From: an uncultured Chloroflexota bacterium
GTDB taxonomy: Bacteria; Chloroflexota; Dehalococcoidia; CAUJGQ01
Length of the DNA stretch: 35,841 nt
Reading direction: 5' to 3'
Assembly (NCBI GenBank): GCA_937879875.1
Contig: CALFMN010000043.1
Location: forward strand, 1 to 35,841
Below are positions 16,766 to 24,456 of the stretch, piece by piece (the stretch's first letter is position 1; every line of letters begins with the position of its first letter). A model generated the notes under the pieces. That model was not told the origin of the DNA. It did not search any database and saw only the letters and a list, made by a program, of their open reading frames with translations. Position numbers and translations under genes: made by a program.

Positions 16766-17734
16766 TTATACCTCGATGTTGACGATGTTGCGGATGATGA
16801 AGAAGCCGAGCAGTTGCGCCCCGCCGCAGACGGCGAGCGTGATGCGGCCACCAGGCGTGGTGAACAGCGGCGCCATGTAGTCGTGGTTAACTGCGGTGAG
16901 CGCGAGGAGCAGGCCCGCAGGCAGCAGCGCGAGGATGTAACCGCTGAACTGCTGCTGCGTGGTCAGCGTCTTGATCTCGCCGCGGATGCGGATGCGCTCG
17001 CGCATCGTGTGCGCCACGCCGTCCAGGATCTCGGCCAAATTGCCGCCGGTGCTGCGCTGGATCAGGATCGCGCTCACGACGAGATCCAAATCGCGGTCGT
17101 GGATGCGCTCGTTGAGATGCGTGAAGGCGACGTCCGGCGTGGCGCCGAGCTGCACCTCGCGGATCACGCGGCGCAACTCGGTCGCCATCGGCGCCTTGAG
17201 CTGTTCAGATGCCTGGTCGAGCGCCTGCAGCAGCGCCACGCCGGCCTTGAGCGCGTTGGCGATCAGCGGCAGCGTCTCCACGAGCTGCTTGACGAACTTC
17301 TTGCGCCGGCGCGAGACGGCGAGGCGCAGCACGAACAGCGGCAGGTAGAGGCCGAAGAGGCCGAGCGGCAGCGCGAGGATGCGCACGCGCGCCGAGCCGA
17401 TCAGCGCGAAGGCCATGCCGCTGCCGAGCGTGATCAGCAGGAACTCGGTGACGGTCAGCCGCCAGGCGGCGCGTTCGAGCTGCTCGGCCAGCCACTGCAT
17501 CGAGGCGGCGCGCGACAGCAGCCGCGTGAACGGCCCGCTGACGCCGAAGCGGCTTTTGCGCAGCGCCGGGTCGCTGCCGATGCTGAAGGCATTCGCGCCC
17601 GGCCCGCTGCCCGGCTCGCTCGCCAGCGCCAGGCGGCCGGCGCGGGCGCGGCGGGTCATGGCGGCGCGCATCGCCATCGCATAGCCGAACAGCGCCACGC
17701 AGGCGGCGGCGATCGCGGCGGTAAGCAGGACCAC
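16766..17734 (-). CDS. tadB: TadB inner-membrane platform protein (T2SF domain)
   Basis: The 322-residue protein has membrane helices at the N-terminus, in the middle (VTEFLLITLGSGMAFALIGS, LPLGLFGLYLPLFVL) and at the C-terminus. The T2SF domain reads KQLVETLPLIANALKAGVALLQALDQ, and DLDLVVSAILIQRSTGGNLAEILD gives the second conserved helix pair. It partners with TadC as the pilus assembly platform. The start is GTG 17734, with GAGGT 4 bases upstream. It is the first gene after a 343-bp inverted-repeat element that separates it from tadA, so its expression depends on read-through of that structure or on a promoter inside it. Length is normal. Confidence 0.93.
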   Translation of the reverse strand: MVLLTAAIAAACVALFGYAMAMRAAMTRRARAGRLALASEPGSGPGANAFSIGSDPALRKSRFGVSGPFTRLLSRAASMQWLAEQLERAAWRLTVTEFLLITLGSGMAFALIGSARVRILALPLGLFGLYLPLFVLRLAVSRRRKKFVKQLVETLPLIANALKAGVALLQALDQASEQLKAPMATELRRVIREVQLGATPDVAFTHLNERIHDRDLDLVVSAILIQRSTGGNLAEILDGVAHTMRERIRIRGEIKTLTTQQQFSGYILALLPAGLLLALTAVNHDYMAPLFTTPGGRITLAVCGGAQLLGFFIIRNIVNIEV

Positions 17735-17777
17735 GGCTACCTCGCTTCAGATGGTTTCAAGGCCGTAGCGTTCCAGG

Positions 17778-18120
17778 CGGCGGACGGTCGGGGCACCTAA
17801 CCCTGATTTGCCTGAAGGCAAATCTGTCCCTTCCCGAAACGGGAAGGGACTTCTGGAGCGTTCCCGGCGGCGCCGGACGGCGGCGGGGCTGGGGTGTCCC
17901 TGTGGGACGTTCGCGGCCGGATGGTCTAACGCGACCATCGTGCTCGGCTTCTGCTCCGCCTGATATCAGCCGGATCGTGGCTCCGGACGCCGAGGCGGTG
18001 GACTGAACGCCCCGCTCCCCTCGCATAGCGTCTGGAGCGCTCCAGAAGTCCCTTCCCGAAACGGGAAGGGACAGATTTGCCTTCAGGCAAATCAGGGTTA
18101 GGTGCCCCGACCGTCCGCCG
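17778..18120. mobile_element. MITE-like inverted-repeat element, family A, copy 1
   Basis: Arms 17778-17860 and 18038-18120 are 83-bp inverted repeats, identical except for AAA versus TTT in one hairpin loop. Each arm holds two internal palindromes: GATTTGCC-TGAA-GGCAAATC and GTCCCTTCCCG-AAA-CGGGAAGGGAC. The spacer is 177 bp. The outer sequence GGGGCACCTAACCCTG (17790 inward, ending at 18108 on the other side) is shared with a second copy at 26451-26676, so that is probably the true terminus. No transposase is encoded. It sits within the tad operon between tadA and tadB. Open frames inside it are by-products of the repeats. Confidence 0.8.
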
Positions 18121-18139
18121 GCCACCGGTCTTGCACCCA

Positions 18140-19681
18140 TCACTGCCGCCCCCAGCGCGGCTGCTTGTGAAACGTCTCCAGCGGCACGGTGATGCCGGCC
18201 AGCGCGAACTCTTCGGCGAAGGTCGGGCGGATGCCGGTGGGGCGTAGCGCGCCGCGCACGCGGCCCTGCGCGTCCAGCCCCTCGTTTTCGAACTCGAAGA
18301 CGTTTTGCAGCGCGATCGTCTGCGCCTCCATACCCGTGATCTCGCTGATGTGCGTGACGCGGCGGCCGCCGTCGCTGAAGCGGCTAAGATGCACGAGCAG
18401 GTGCACGGCCGAGGCGATCTGCTCGCGCACGGCGCGCAGCGGCAGCTCCATGCCGGCCATCAGCACCATGTTTTCGAGGCGGGCGAGGGCGTCGCGCGGG
18501 CTGTTGGCGTGTACGGTGCTGAGCGAGCCTTCATGGCCCGTGTTCATCGCCTGCAGCATGTCGAACGCCTCGCCGCCGCGCACCTCGCCCACCAAAATGC
18601 GGTCCGGCCGCATGCGCAGGGCGTTGCGCACGAGATCGCGCTGCGAGACGGCGTTCTTGCCCTCGATGCTGGGCGGCCGCGCTTCGAGCGCCACGACGTG
18701 CGGCTGCTGCAAGCGCAGCTCGGCCGGGTCTTCGATCGTCACCAGCCGCTCGTCGTCGGAGATGGCGCCGGAGAGCGCGTTGAGCAGCGTCGTCTTGCCG
18801 GAGCCGGTGCCGCCGGAGACGATGATGCTGCGGCGGATCTTGACGCAGGCGCGCAGCACGGCGACGGCCTCGGGTGTGATCGAAGCGACGGAGATTAGCT
18901 GTTCCAGCGTCATCTTGTCGGCGCGGAACTTGCGGATCGTGATCGTCGGACCCTTCAGCGCCACGGGCGGGATGATGATGTTGACGCGCGAGCCGTCGGG
19001 CAGGCGGGCGTCCACCATCGGCGCCGCCTCGTCCACGCGCCGGCCGATGCGCGAGACGATGCGCTCGGCGATGCGCATGATGTGCGCGTCGTCGCGGAAC
19101 TGCACGCGGCTGCGCGTGAGCCGGCCGTTGCGCTCGACCCAGACCTGGTCGGGCGCGTTGACCATCACTTCGGTGACGGTGATGTCGCGCAGCAACGGCT
19201 CGATCGGGCCGAGGCCGAGCACCTCGTCGGTGACGGCAGAGACAACCTCGTCGCGGCCGAGGCCGACGACTTCGGGCGCCTCCAGCGCCACGACGCGGCG
19301 GGCGGCCTCGCGCACGGCGGCGTGCGCTTCGTCGGCGCCGAGCCGTTCCAGCCGCGTCGCGTCGAGCTCCTGAATCAGACGGCGGTGCACGCGCTCGCGC
19401 GCCTCTTCCAGCCCGTGCTCAAGGCTGCTGGAGCCGGACAGAGCGCTCGACGTCGGCGTGAGGCCGTCGAGAAAGCGGGAGTGGCGCGGCGCCGGCAGCG
19501 ATAGGTCGCGGCCACGGTCGTACCAGCGGGCGGCCTGCGAGGCGGCCCCCTCCCCTGCCCCTCCCCCATCGCGATGGGGGAGGGAAGGAGACACCGCAGA
19601 TTCTTCGGCCGGCGCCGCGTCGAGCAGGCCGGTGGCGGCGGACGGCCGGGGGAACGAATCGGGCTCCATTGGTTGCACCAT
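18140..19681 (-). CDS. tadA: TadA/CpaF secretion ATPase
   Basis: This is the hexameric ATPase that powers Flp pilus assembly. The product has 513 residues from ATG 19681; ATG 19669 is also possible, and the frame stays open to 19717. The order is a Pro/Ser-rich N-terminal tail, a helical domain (~85-160), then GPIEPLLRDITVTEVMVN typical of CpaF. Walker A GGTGSGKTT lies at about 287-295, followed by the Asp box (VTIEDPAEL), Walker B (RILVGEVRGGEAFD) and the His-box region (GHEGSLSTVHANSP). Family length is about 420-480, so the N-terminus is longer than usual. Part of it (PSLPHRDGGGAGEG) is encoded by a 26-bp palindrome at 19559-19584, which suggests a repeat inserted in frame. tadZ is upstream across a 185-bp gap with two more palindromes. 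Confidence 0.95.
   Translation of the reverse strand: MVQPMEPDSFPRPSAATGLLDAAPAEESAVSPSLPHRDGGGAGEGAASQAARWYDRGRDLSLPAPRHSRFLDGLTPTSSALSGSSSLEHGLEEARERVHRRLIQELDATRLERLGADEAHAAVREAARRVVALEAPEVVGLGRDEVVSAVTDEVLGLGPIEPLLRDITVTEVMVNAPDQVWVERNGRLTRSRVQFRDDAHIMRIAERIVSRIGRRVDEAAPMVDARLPDGSRVNIIIPPVALKGPTITIRKFRADKMTLEQLISVASITPEAVAVLRACVKIRRSIIVSGGTGSGKTTLLNALSGAISDDERLVTIEDPAELRLQQPHVVALEARPPSIEGKNAVSQRDLVRNALRMRPDRILVGEVRGGEAFDMLQAMNTGHEGSLSTVHANSPRDALARLENMVLMAGMELPLRAVREQIASAVHLLVHLSRFSDGGRRVTHISEITGMEAQTIALQNVFEFENEGLDAQGRVRGALRPTGIRPTFAEEFALAGITVPLETFHKQPRWGRQ
19559..19584. repeat. 26-bp perfect palindrome inside the tadA N-terminal codons
   Basis: The half-site CCCTCCCCCATCG is followed directly by its exact complement. 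It lies in frame within tadA. Two relatives occur within 300 bp (19707-19732 and 19823-19850). Confidence 0.85.
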
Positions 19682-19706
19682 TCCGTCGGTTTTCCCCCTC
19701 CCCCGG

Positions 19707-19732
19707 CCCTCCCCCAATGCGTTGGGGGAGGG
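19707..19732. repeat. Palindrome, 11-bp arms, in the tadZ-tadA gap
   Basis: CCCTCCCCCAA pairs with TTGGGGGAGGG around a TGCG loop. It is the same family as the palindrome at 19559. It lies 26 bases or more before the chosen tadA start, so in RNA it would place a strong hairpin upstream of the ribosome-binding region. Confidence 0.8.
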
Positions 19733-19822
19733 GTTCTGCTTCGGTTGGGAGGACGATTCCCTTATTCCAGCCCTTCGCGCGGCGATTCAGAACCGTACTG
19801 CCCCCACCGCTGCCATCGATCT

Positions 19823-19850
19823 CCCCTCTCCCATCGCCATGGGGGAGGGG
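19823..19850. repeat. Palindrome, 12-bp arms, just after tadZ
   Basis: CCCCTCTCCCAT pairs with ATGGGGGAGGGG around CGCC, with one mismatch that becomes a wobble in RNA. It begins 17 bases after the tadZ stop. There is no T-run, so it is more likely a REP-type element or an mRNA-stabilising hairpin than a classical terminator. Confidence 0.75.
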
Positions 19851-19866
19851 CCGGGGAGGGGGAGCG

Positions 19867-21123
19867 TCAGCCGCCCAGCGGCACCAATCTGCGGATCAGG
19901 CCGCGGTTCGGCGCCGTCGAAGACTTCGTGGCGGCGCCGCCGATCGACTCGGCCAGGCTCTTAAAGTTGCCGGCGGCGCGCGAGCCGGGGCGCGACAGCA
20001 CGACTGGCTTGCCGATCTGCACACTGTGCAGCACCGCCTCGTCGTGCGGAATCGACCAGAACAGGTGCATGTCCAGCGTCTTGCCCACGTCTTCGGCCGA
20101 GACGCTGTTGACGCGGTTCTGATGGTTGACCGTGAGCCGCAGCTTCTCCTCCGGGAAGGACCAGGAGCGCAGCATCTTCAGCACGAGCCCGGAGTTCTTC
20201 ACGCTGGACAGCTCGGGGCTGGTGACGAGCAGCACGATCGTGGCGAGGTCCAGCGCGGCGGCGATGATCTCGTTGAAGGCGCCGGGCGTGTCCAAAATCA
20301 CGTAATCATGCGTTTGCGCCAGCAGGCGCACGATCTGCACGATCTGCGGCGGCGTGATCGCGTCCCAGTCGTTCGGCTCGGTCGGCGAGGGCAGCAGGAA
20401 GACGCCCGACTCGTGTTTGGTCAGGTAGCGCTTGATCGAGCTGCGGTCGAGCTGCGCCGCGTCGCGCGCCGCGTCGGCCAGGCTGGCCTCGACCTTCGTA
20501 TCCATCATGATCGCCACGTCGCCGAAGCGCGGGTCGAGGTCGACGACGGCGACGGCGGCGTTCTGCGTCTTCGCCAGCGCCACGGCCAAATTCGTGGCGA
20601 TCGTGGTCTTGCCCGTGCCGCCCTTGGCGCCGAAGACGGTGACGATCATGCCAGCGCCGGCGGTCTGTGCCTGGCCCGCGGAGGCCGCCATGCTGGCCGC
20701 GCGTTCGAGGGCGCGGCCGATGCTCTCGATCGCGTCCTTGCCGCCGAGCGGGAAGCTGAGATAGTCGGCCGCGCCGGCCAGCATCGCCTGGCGCACGGAA
20801 GGACCGTCGGCGATGCTCGAGTAGGCGATCACCGGCGTGGCCGGGTAGGCGGCGGCGACCGCTTCGAGCGTCTGCAGACCGCGCTCGACCGGCGCTTCCA
20901 GGGCGAGCAGCACGCAGTCGGGGCGCTTTTCGCCCACCAGCGTGTGGCCCTCGATGCCGTGCCCGCCCTCGGCGACGACGTTGACGCCGGCCATTGCCAG
21001 CACGCGGTGCGCCTCGGCGCGGTTCTCCGCGCTGGGGTCGAGGATGACGGCGGCGGGCGCTGCGGTCATGGGTACGGACTCCCGTGGTGCGGTCTCCGCT
21101 GGCTTGCCGGCGGCGTCACTCAT
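19867..21123 (-). CDS. tadZ: TadZ/CpaE pilus-localisation ATPase with pseudo-receiver
   Basis: The 418-residue protein has a receiver-like domain at about 23-135, then a MinD/ParA-type ATPase with a deviant Walker A (FGAKGGTGKTT, about 163-173), VVDLDPRFGD and VILDTPGAFNE. The receiver's phosphoacceptor position reads LLALEAP where active receivers have LLDL-P, so the Asp is missing. This is common in CpaE/TadZ. In the family this protein recruits the Tad machinery to a pole or focus. ATG 21123 overlaps the cpaB stop (ATGA), so the two are coupled. The start of the downstream gene tadA is separated by hairpin repeats. Confidence 0.94.
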   Translation of the reverse strand: MSDAAGKPAETAPRESVPMTAAPAAVILDPSAENRAEAHRVLAMAGVNVVAEGGHGIEGHTLVGEKRPDCVLLALEAPVERGLQTLEAVAAAYPATPVIAYSSIADGPSVRQAMLAGAADYLSFPLGGKDAIESIGRALERAASMAASAGQAQTAGAGMIVTVFGAKGGTGKTTIATNLAVALAKTQNAAVAVVDLDPRFGDVAIMMDTKVEASLADAARDAAQLDRSSIKRYLTKHESGVFLLPSPTEPNDWDAITPPQIVQIVRLLAQTHDYVILDTPGAFNEIIAAALDLATIVLLVTSPELSSVKNSGLVLKMLRSWSFPEEKLRLTVNHQNRVNSVSAEDVGKTLDMHLFWSIPHDEAVLHSVQIGKPVVLSRPGSRAAGNFKSLAESIGGAATKSSTAPNRGLIRRLVPLGG

Positions 21124-21986
21124 TGCGTCGCCCCGCCCGGCGCGGTCGGGGCCGGCTGCGCCTGGCTGTTGCCGCCGCCGTTGATCGCCGGCAGGGTGTT
21201 GGGCACCGGGTTGAGCTGCGGCGCGTCGTGCTCGCCGAGCTTGTGCAGCGAGAGGCGCAGCGTGCCCATCTGGTCGGCCAAAAACAGCTTCTGCGCGTCG
21301 TCAGGCGTGACGGCGAGCGTAACGCTCTTGGCGTCCGGCTGCGCCTTGTTGTTGCTCTTCGTGGTCACGCCGTCGTCGCTGTGCTGCGCCACGGCCAGGA
21401 CCTTCACGTCGGTGAGCACGGTGACGGCGGCGAAGTGCTTGGGCTTGTCACCCTGGTCCTTGGCGAACGCCGTGGACGTGTCGGCCGGTCCGCCCTGGAT
21501 CTCGAAGACGCCGACCACGTCGACCTCATCGCCGGGCTGCAGCAGGCCGCCGTTATCCACGACCTCGGCCACGGTGATCGAGGCGGCGCGCATCCCGGCG
21601 GGCACCTGCGCGGCGAAGTCGAGGTCGCGCGCCGAGGCGGCGAGGCGGTCGCTGAGCACCTGCTCGCCGGCGTTGACCTGCACGCGCGTGACCTGGCCGA
21701 CGGCGGCCTTCGTGTCGGTGAAGGCGGTGCCCAGGCGGATGCCCTGCGGCACCTGCTTCACGTCGAGCATGTCGGCGGTGATCGTGGTGCGGGCGGGGAT
21801 GTCCTGCTTGGCGACGACGACGGGCACGGTGTTGACCTGCACCGTCTTGGCCTGGGTGGAGCTAAGCAGGCGCCAGAGCAGCAGCGCCGCCAGCAGCCCG
21901 AGCACCAGCGAGATCAGCAAAATGCGCCGGTTGGTGCTCGACGTGCCGACGGCGGCTGGGTCGCGTGCGGTCCAGGAAGCGGCCAT
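21120..21986 (-). CDS. cpaB: CpaB/RcpC Flp pilus assembly protein (SAF domain)
   Basis: The 288-residue protein has a short cytoplasmic tail, one membrane helix (ILLISLVLGLLAALLLWRLL), then a SAF domain (VPVVVAKQDIPARTTITADMLDVKQVP) and an RcpC-type second domain (ITVAEVVDNGGLLQPGDEVDVVG). The C-terminus is a Pro/Gly/Gln-rich tail. In Gram-negative Tad systems CpaB/RcpC works at the secretin. No secretin gene is present here, so this protein probably contacts the wall or the base of the pilus. ATG 21986 has GAGG at 21994-21997, 7 bases upstream and overlapping the tadE stop. It overlaps tadZ by 4 bases at its end. Confidence 0.92.
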   Translation of the reverse strand: MAASWTARDPAAVGTSSTNRRILLISLVLGLLAALLLWRLLSSTQAKTVQVNTVPVVVAKQDIPARTTITADMLDVKQVPQGIRLGTAFTDTKAAVGQVTRVQVNAGEQVLSDRLAASARDLDFAAQVPAGMRAASITVAEVVDNGGLLQPGDEVDVVGVFEIQGGPADTSTAFAKDQGDKPKHFAAVTVLTDVKVLAVAQHSDDGVTTKSNNKAQPDAKSVTLAVTPDDAQKLFLADQMGTLRLSLHKLGEHDAPQLNPVPNTLPAINGGGNSQAQPAPTAPGGATQ

Positions 21987-21995
21987 GAGATGACC

Positions 21996-22451
21996 TCACT
22001 CGATGCGCATGGTGGCGGAACTCGTGATCGTGAACGTGGACGGAATCGTGCCGCCCGAAACGAAGTTAGCGATGGCGGCGAGAGGGGTTATGAATGAGAA
22101 GCTGTAGCTTGACGTCACAACCACAGACTGACTGCTGGTGCAGCTAGAGTTGCAGGTGGGATTCGGCACGGAAAGGTTCTTGTCGTTGTAAGGACCGGCG
22201 GCGTTCTGAACTTTCGCAACTATACCTGCGTTATCTGTGGGGTTTGTGATACCATAACGAGCACCTTCACGGACGGCATTTGTGAGTGTGACCGAAGTGG
22301 AGTATGCGCGGCCGAAATCGATCATTCCGAATAAGAGCAACAGAAATGTAGGCAAAATCAGCGCAAATTCGACGAGTGCGACGCCGTTCTGTTCGAGACG
22401 AGTGTAGCGGCGGATGCAGCCAATTGTCGACTTTCGGGTAGAGTTGTTCAC
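21996..22451 (-). CDS. tadE: TadE-like minor pseudopilin
   Basis: From GTG 22451 the product is 151 residues: a short basic leader, then RLEQNGVALVEFALILPTFLLLLFGMIDFGRA and TNAVREGARYGIT. These are the defining TadE helix and the segment after it, and GVALVEF supplies the TadV cleavage-type site. The extracellular part is Ser/Thr/Asn-rich with a Cys pair (TCNSSCTSS). The frame stays open up to an ATG at 22631, but that extension lacks TadE similarity and a ribosome site. GTG 22451 follows CAAGAGA and gives normal length. Base composition is visibly lower in GC than the tad enzyme genes. It is likely a minor pilin that starts assembly. Confidence 0.85.
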   Translation of the reverse strand: MNNSTRKSTIGCIRRYTRLEQNGVALVEFALILPTFLLLLFGMIDFGRAYSTSVTLTNAVREGARYGITNPTDNAGIVAKVQNAAGPYNDKNLSVPNPTCNSSCTSSQSVVVTSSYSFSFITPLAAIANFVSGGTIPSTFTITSSATMRIE

Positions 22452-22634
22452 TCTCTTGCCTTGATATCCCTGTAGCGTCGATCTGCTTATCGATCGGACC
22501 CGAACTGGGCTGGTAATTAGATCTGAAGGCAGTCTGTTATCTGTGCAAGTAATGGGCAGGACGACACCTTCGGTATCAAGTTCGCCAGATGGTTGAGGTC
22601 GTAACCGAAAGCATCGCCCTGCCGCCTTCATAGA

Positions 22635-22826
22635 CTACGTACCGGCCAAGGTACCGCCGATGGCCGTGAAGACACCATTGATGTCTCCACTGAGGATTCC
22701 GAGGGCTGCAACCGCCGTGACCGAAACCAAGACGATGATGAGTGCGTACTCGACCAAGCCCTGGCCTTCTTCCCGGCTGCGCAGGCGGCTAGCAAGCTCG
22801 CTCGCCATAGTGATCACGTACTGCAT
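22635..22826 (-). CDS. flp: Flp-type pilin (second copy)
   Basis: The 63-residue class IVb prepilin has a 21-residue basic leader ending in EEG, then QGLVEYALIIVLVSVTAVAAL. Cleavage between Gly and Gln puts Glu at +5 and Tyr at +6, as the Flp motif requires. The helix is followed by a short tail (SGDINGVFTAIGGTLAGT). GGAG at 22833-22836 lies 6 bases before ATG. It is nearly identical to the pilin encoded immediately upstream, so the pair is a tandem duplication. Products are matured by a TadV peptidase, probably the one at 27143-27679, and polymerised by TadA/B/C. Confidence 0.95.
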   Translation of the reverse strand: MQYVITMASELASRLRSREEGQGLVEYALIIVLVSVTAVAALGILSGDINGVFTAIGGTLAGT

Positions 22827-22852
22827 GATGAACTCCGTCGGGATCAGTAGAA

Positions 22853-23044
22853 TTAGGTGCCCGCCAAGGTGCCGCCGATTTTCGTGAAGACGCCATTGAT
22901 GTCCCCGCTGAGGATTCCGAGGGCTGCAATTGCGGTGACTGAGACCAAAGCGATGATGAGTGCGTACTCGACTAAGCCCTGGCCTTCTTCCCGGCTGCGC
23001 AGGCGGTTCACGAGATCGTTCACGAGGATGATTGCGTACTGCAT
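22853..23044 (-). CDS. flp: Flp-type pilin (first gene of the Tad operon)
   Basis: The 63-residue prepilin differs from the downstream copy mainly in the leader (MQYAIILVNDLVNRL) and at single positions in the mature part (for example KIGG in place of AIGG). The processing site EEG/QGLVEY is intact. AGGAGA at 23054-23059 lies 9 bases upstream of ATG 23044. As first gene of the operon it should be highly expressed, with the promoter in the unassigned 23045-23570 stretch. The 26-bp gap to the second pilin allows co-transcription. Two pilins may give major and minor subunits or simply raise dosage. Confidence 0.95.
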   Translation of the reverse strand: MQYAIILVNDLVNRLRSREEGQGLVEYALIIALVSVTAIAALGILSGDINGVFTKIGGTLAGT

Positions 23045-23570
23045 TTCGGAAGGTCTCCTGTTCTTGTGGCTGGGTCGGTTGATGGGGTAACGCGGAGTGG
23101 CGCGGCGTACGCGCGTGGCTTCGTTGCTCCCGTCCCGACCTCCTCGTCCTCGGCAGCCGGATGGCGTGCGCCGGCTTCTCGTCCTCGACAGTGGCCCGGC
23201 GGCGTTGCGGGGCGGCGTTGCCGCCGCCCTGCGTCCCGGCCTCCTTGCCGTGGCGCGAAGACCGGGACTTGCTGTCGCCGTCTGCGGCTCGTCTCTCGTC
23301 GCCGGCTGCGCAGTGGGGCAGCGCGGCCGCGGGAGGCGGCCTGGCCCGTGTCGAGGGCGGTGCGGCGCCAGGGCGGCGGCCGCGTCCGGATGCGGGCGGG
23401 AAGCCCGGCAGCGCGGGAGCCTCCCTCGACCACCGGGAGTGTAGGCGCCGTTGTCTGGTGGAACGGTTGCGCAGCTATTGGCAAGTTGTGCGGATGCGGG
23501 AGGAAAGGTTGGGATTCTGTCGGGTGTCTATAGGGGGATTACCTAAATGTTGGCGGGCAGGGGCGGGAGG
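23045..23570. other. 526-bp leader/promoter region of the Tad operon, no supportable gene
   Basis: The DNA is very GC-rich from about 23090 to 23440, with low-complexity translations (Arg/Ala/Gly/Pro) on both strands and no recognisable domain. An AT-richer patch follows at about 23470-23550. I see no clear -35/-10 pair for the pilin gene. A promoter is expected here on the minus strand, possibly giving a long untranslated leader. Confidence 0.4.
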
Positions 23571-23901
23571 GTGGCCCTCATAACCCCCGTCCCCTTCTCT
23601 CCCATACACACGGGTGGTGTAAACCGCAACGGACTGAGGGCTGTATGGGAGAGAAAGGGCGATCGGGCGTGGGAGGTTCAGGGCGGTGTACGGTTAACCG
23701 ATCGTCACGAGCGGCGGTCGGTGGCATCGCCTTCGCCGGTTGCGCCGCGCCGCAGGCGTCGCTACCGTAGACCCCGCTACCCCACCGTCGCCCGTACTGG
23801 CGACCCAGGATCGCCCCTTCTCTCCCATACGCTCTTGATACGTAGCAGATCTCCTGCTGCCTGTGTATGGGAGAGAAGGGGTCGGGGGTTATGAGGGCCA
23901 C
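23571..23901. mobile_element. MITE-like inverted-repeat element, family C
   Basis: The outer 39 bp (23571-23609) recur inverted at 23863-23901 with one visible mismatch. The terminus reads GTGGCCCTCATAACCCCC. Each arm contains its own hairpin: CCCCTTCTCTCCCATAC pairs with GTATGGGAGAGAAAGGG or GTATGGGAGAGAAGGGG, around an unconserved loop. Total length is 331 bp with no coding capacity of its own. The design matches family A (paired arms, hairpin in each arm, short spacer) with a different sequence. Its right arm runs into the start of the DUF559 gene. Confidence 0.75.
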
Positions 23902-24325
23902 GATGCGCGCCGAGCGGCGTTTCCGGGCGGTGGGAACCGGCGTGCGGCAGGCAGCACGGAGCCTGCGGCAGGCGCCGACGCCGGCGGAGGCGCTGTTGTG
24001 GGACCGGCTGCGCGACCGGCGGCTGGCCGGGCTCAAGTTCCGCAGGCAGCATGCGCTGCTCGGCTTCGTGCTCGACTTCTACTGCCCGGCGCACAAGCTC
24101 GCGGTCGAGCTGGACGGCTCTGTTCACGCCGAGCCGGCGCAGCGTGATCGCGACGCGCAGCGAACCGAGCTGCTGAGCGCCTTCGGCGTGCGCGTCCTGC
24201 GCTTCGGCAATGATGAGATCTCATCGAATATCGAGCGGACGCTCGCCACGATCGCCGCCGCCTGCGCCATGCCGCTCGAGCAGGAGCCGGGGGCGCGCGG
24301 CGATTCAGGCGACGTTCGCGAGTAA
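23891..24325 (+). CDS. DUF559 (Vsr-like fold) endonuclease-domain protein
   Basis: The protein has 144 residues from ATG 23891; ATG 23903 and ATG 23867 are also in frame. The domain runs from ARSLRQAPTPAEALLWDRLRDRR through LKFRRQHALLGFVLDFYCP and KLAVELDGSVH to VLRFGNDEI. These are the DUF559 hallmarks, with the acidic residues (DF, ELDG) and His placed as in Vsr/restriction-endonuclease-like folds. The biological role of the family is unsettled; a nuclease is inferred from fold. Its first codons come from the right arm of the family C element, and another arm in the same orientation lies downstream at 24457-24556. The gene is therefore bracketed by ~100-bp direct repeats, a likely sign of mobility. 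It is opposite in strand to its neighbours. Confidence 0.88.
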   Translation: MRATMRAERRFRAVGTGVRQAARSLRQAPTPAEALLWDRLRDRRLAGLKFRRQHALLGFVLDFYCPAHKLAVELDGSVHAEPAQRDRDAQRTELLSAFGVRVLRFGNDEISSNIERTLATIAAACAMPLEQEPGARGDSGDVRE

Positions 24326-24396
24326 CGCCGGCTCTGCTGCGATGGCGCGGGGGTATCAGGTCATCCGGCGCGCCGCCGGGCGCGGGCGGCAACGAC

Positions 24397-24416
24397 GGGC
24401 CGTTCGCGAACGGCCC
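24397..24416. repeat. 20-bp perfect palindrome (REP-type)
   Basis: GGGCCGTTCGCGAACGGCCC is self-complementary over its full length. It lies between the DUF559 gene and the solo arm at 24457. Its form recalls the short GC palindromes scattered in many Chloroflexota genomes (recollection, not checked). Confidence 0.7.
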
Positions 24417-24456
24417 CTACCATAGCTTGGGAGCCCGACGCCCTCCGCATCTGCAC

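Noticed and set aside
17757..18143. 128-codon minus-strand frame within the family A element
   Set aside because: Its sequence (SLPVSGRD repeated) is produced by the inverted arms themselves, and the same peptide arises from the second copy at 26.5 kb.
23097..23444. Plus-strand frame that faintly resembles a receiver domain (LLVLDSGPAALRGG)
   Set aside because: The resemblance covers a few residues and the rest is Arg/Gly/Ala low complexity; no acidic pocket or Lys is present.
23578..24036. Minus-strand frame across the family C element
   Set aside because: The repeated FSPIH/VWERRGRG peptides are translations of the palindromic arms, and the frame overlaps the DUF559 gene.
24397..24416. 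Perfect palindrome considered as a restriction-modification or integrase attachment site
   Set aside because: No integrase, methylase or tRNA is nearby; a REP-type repeat is the simpler reading.
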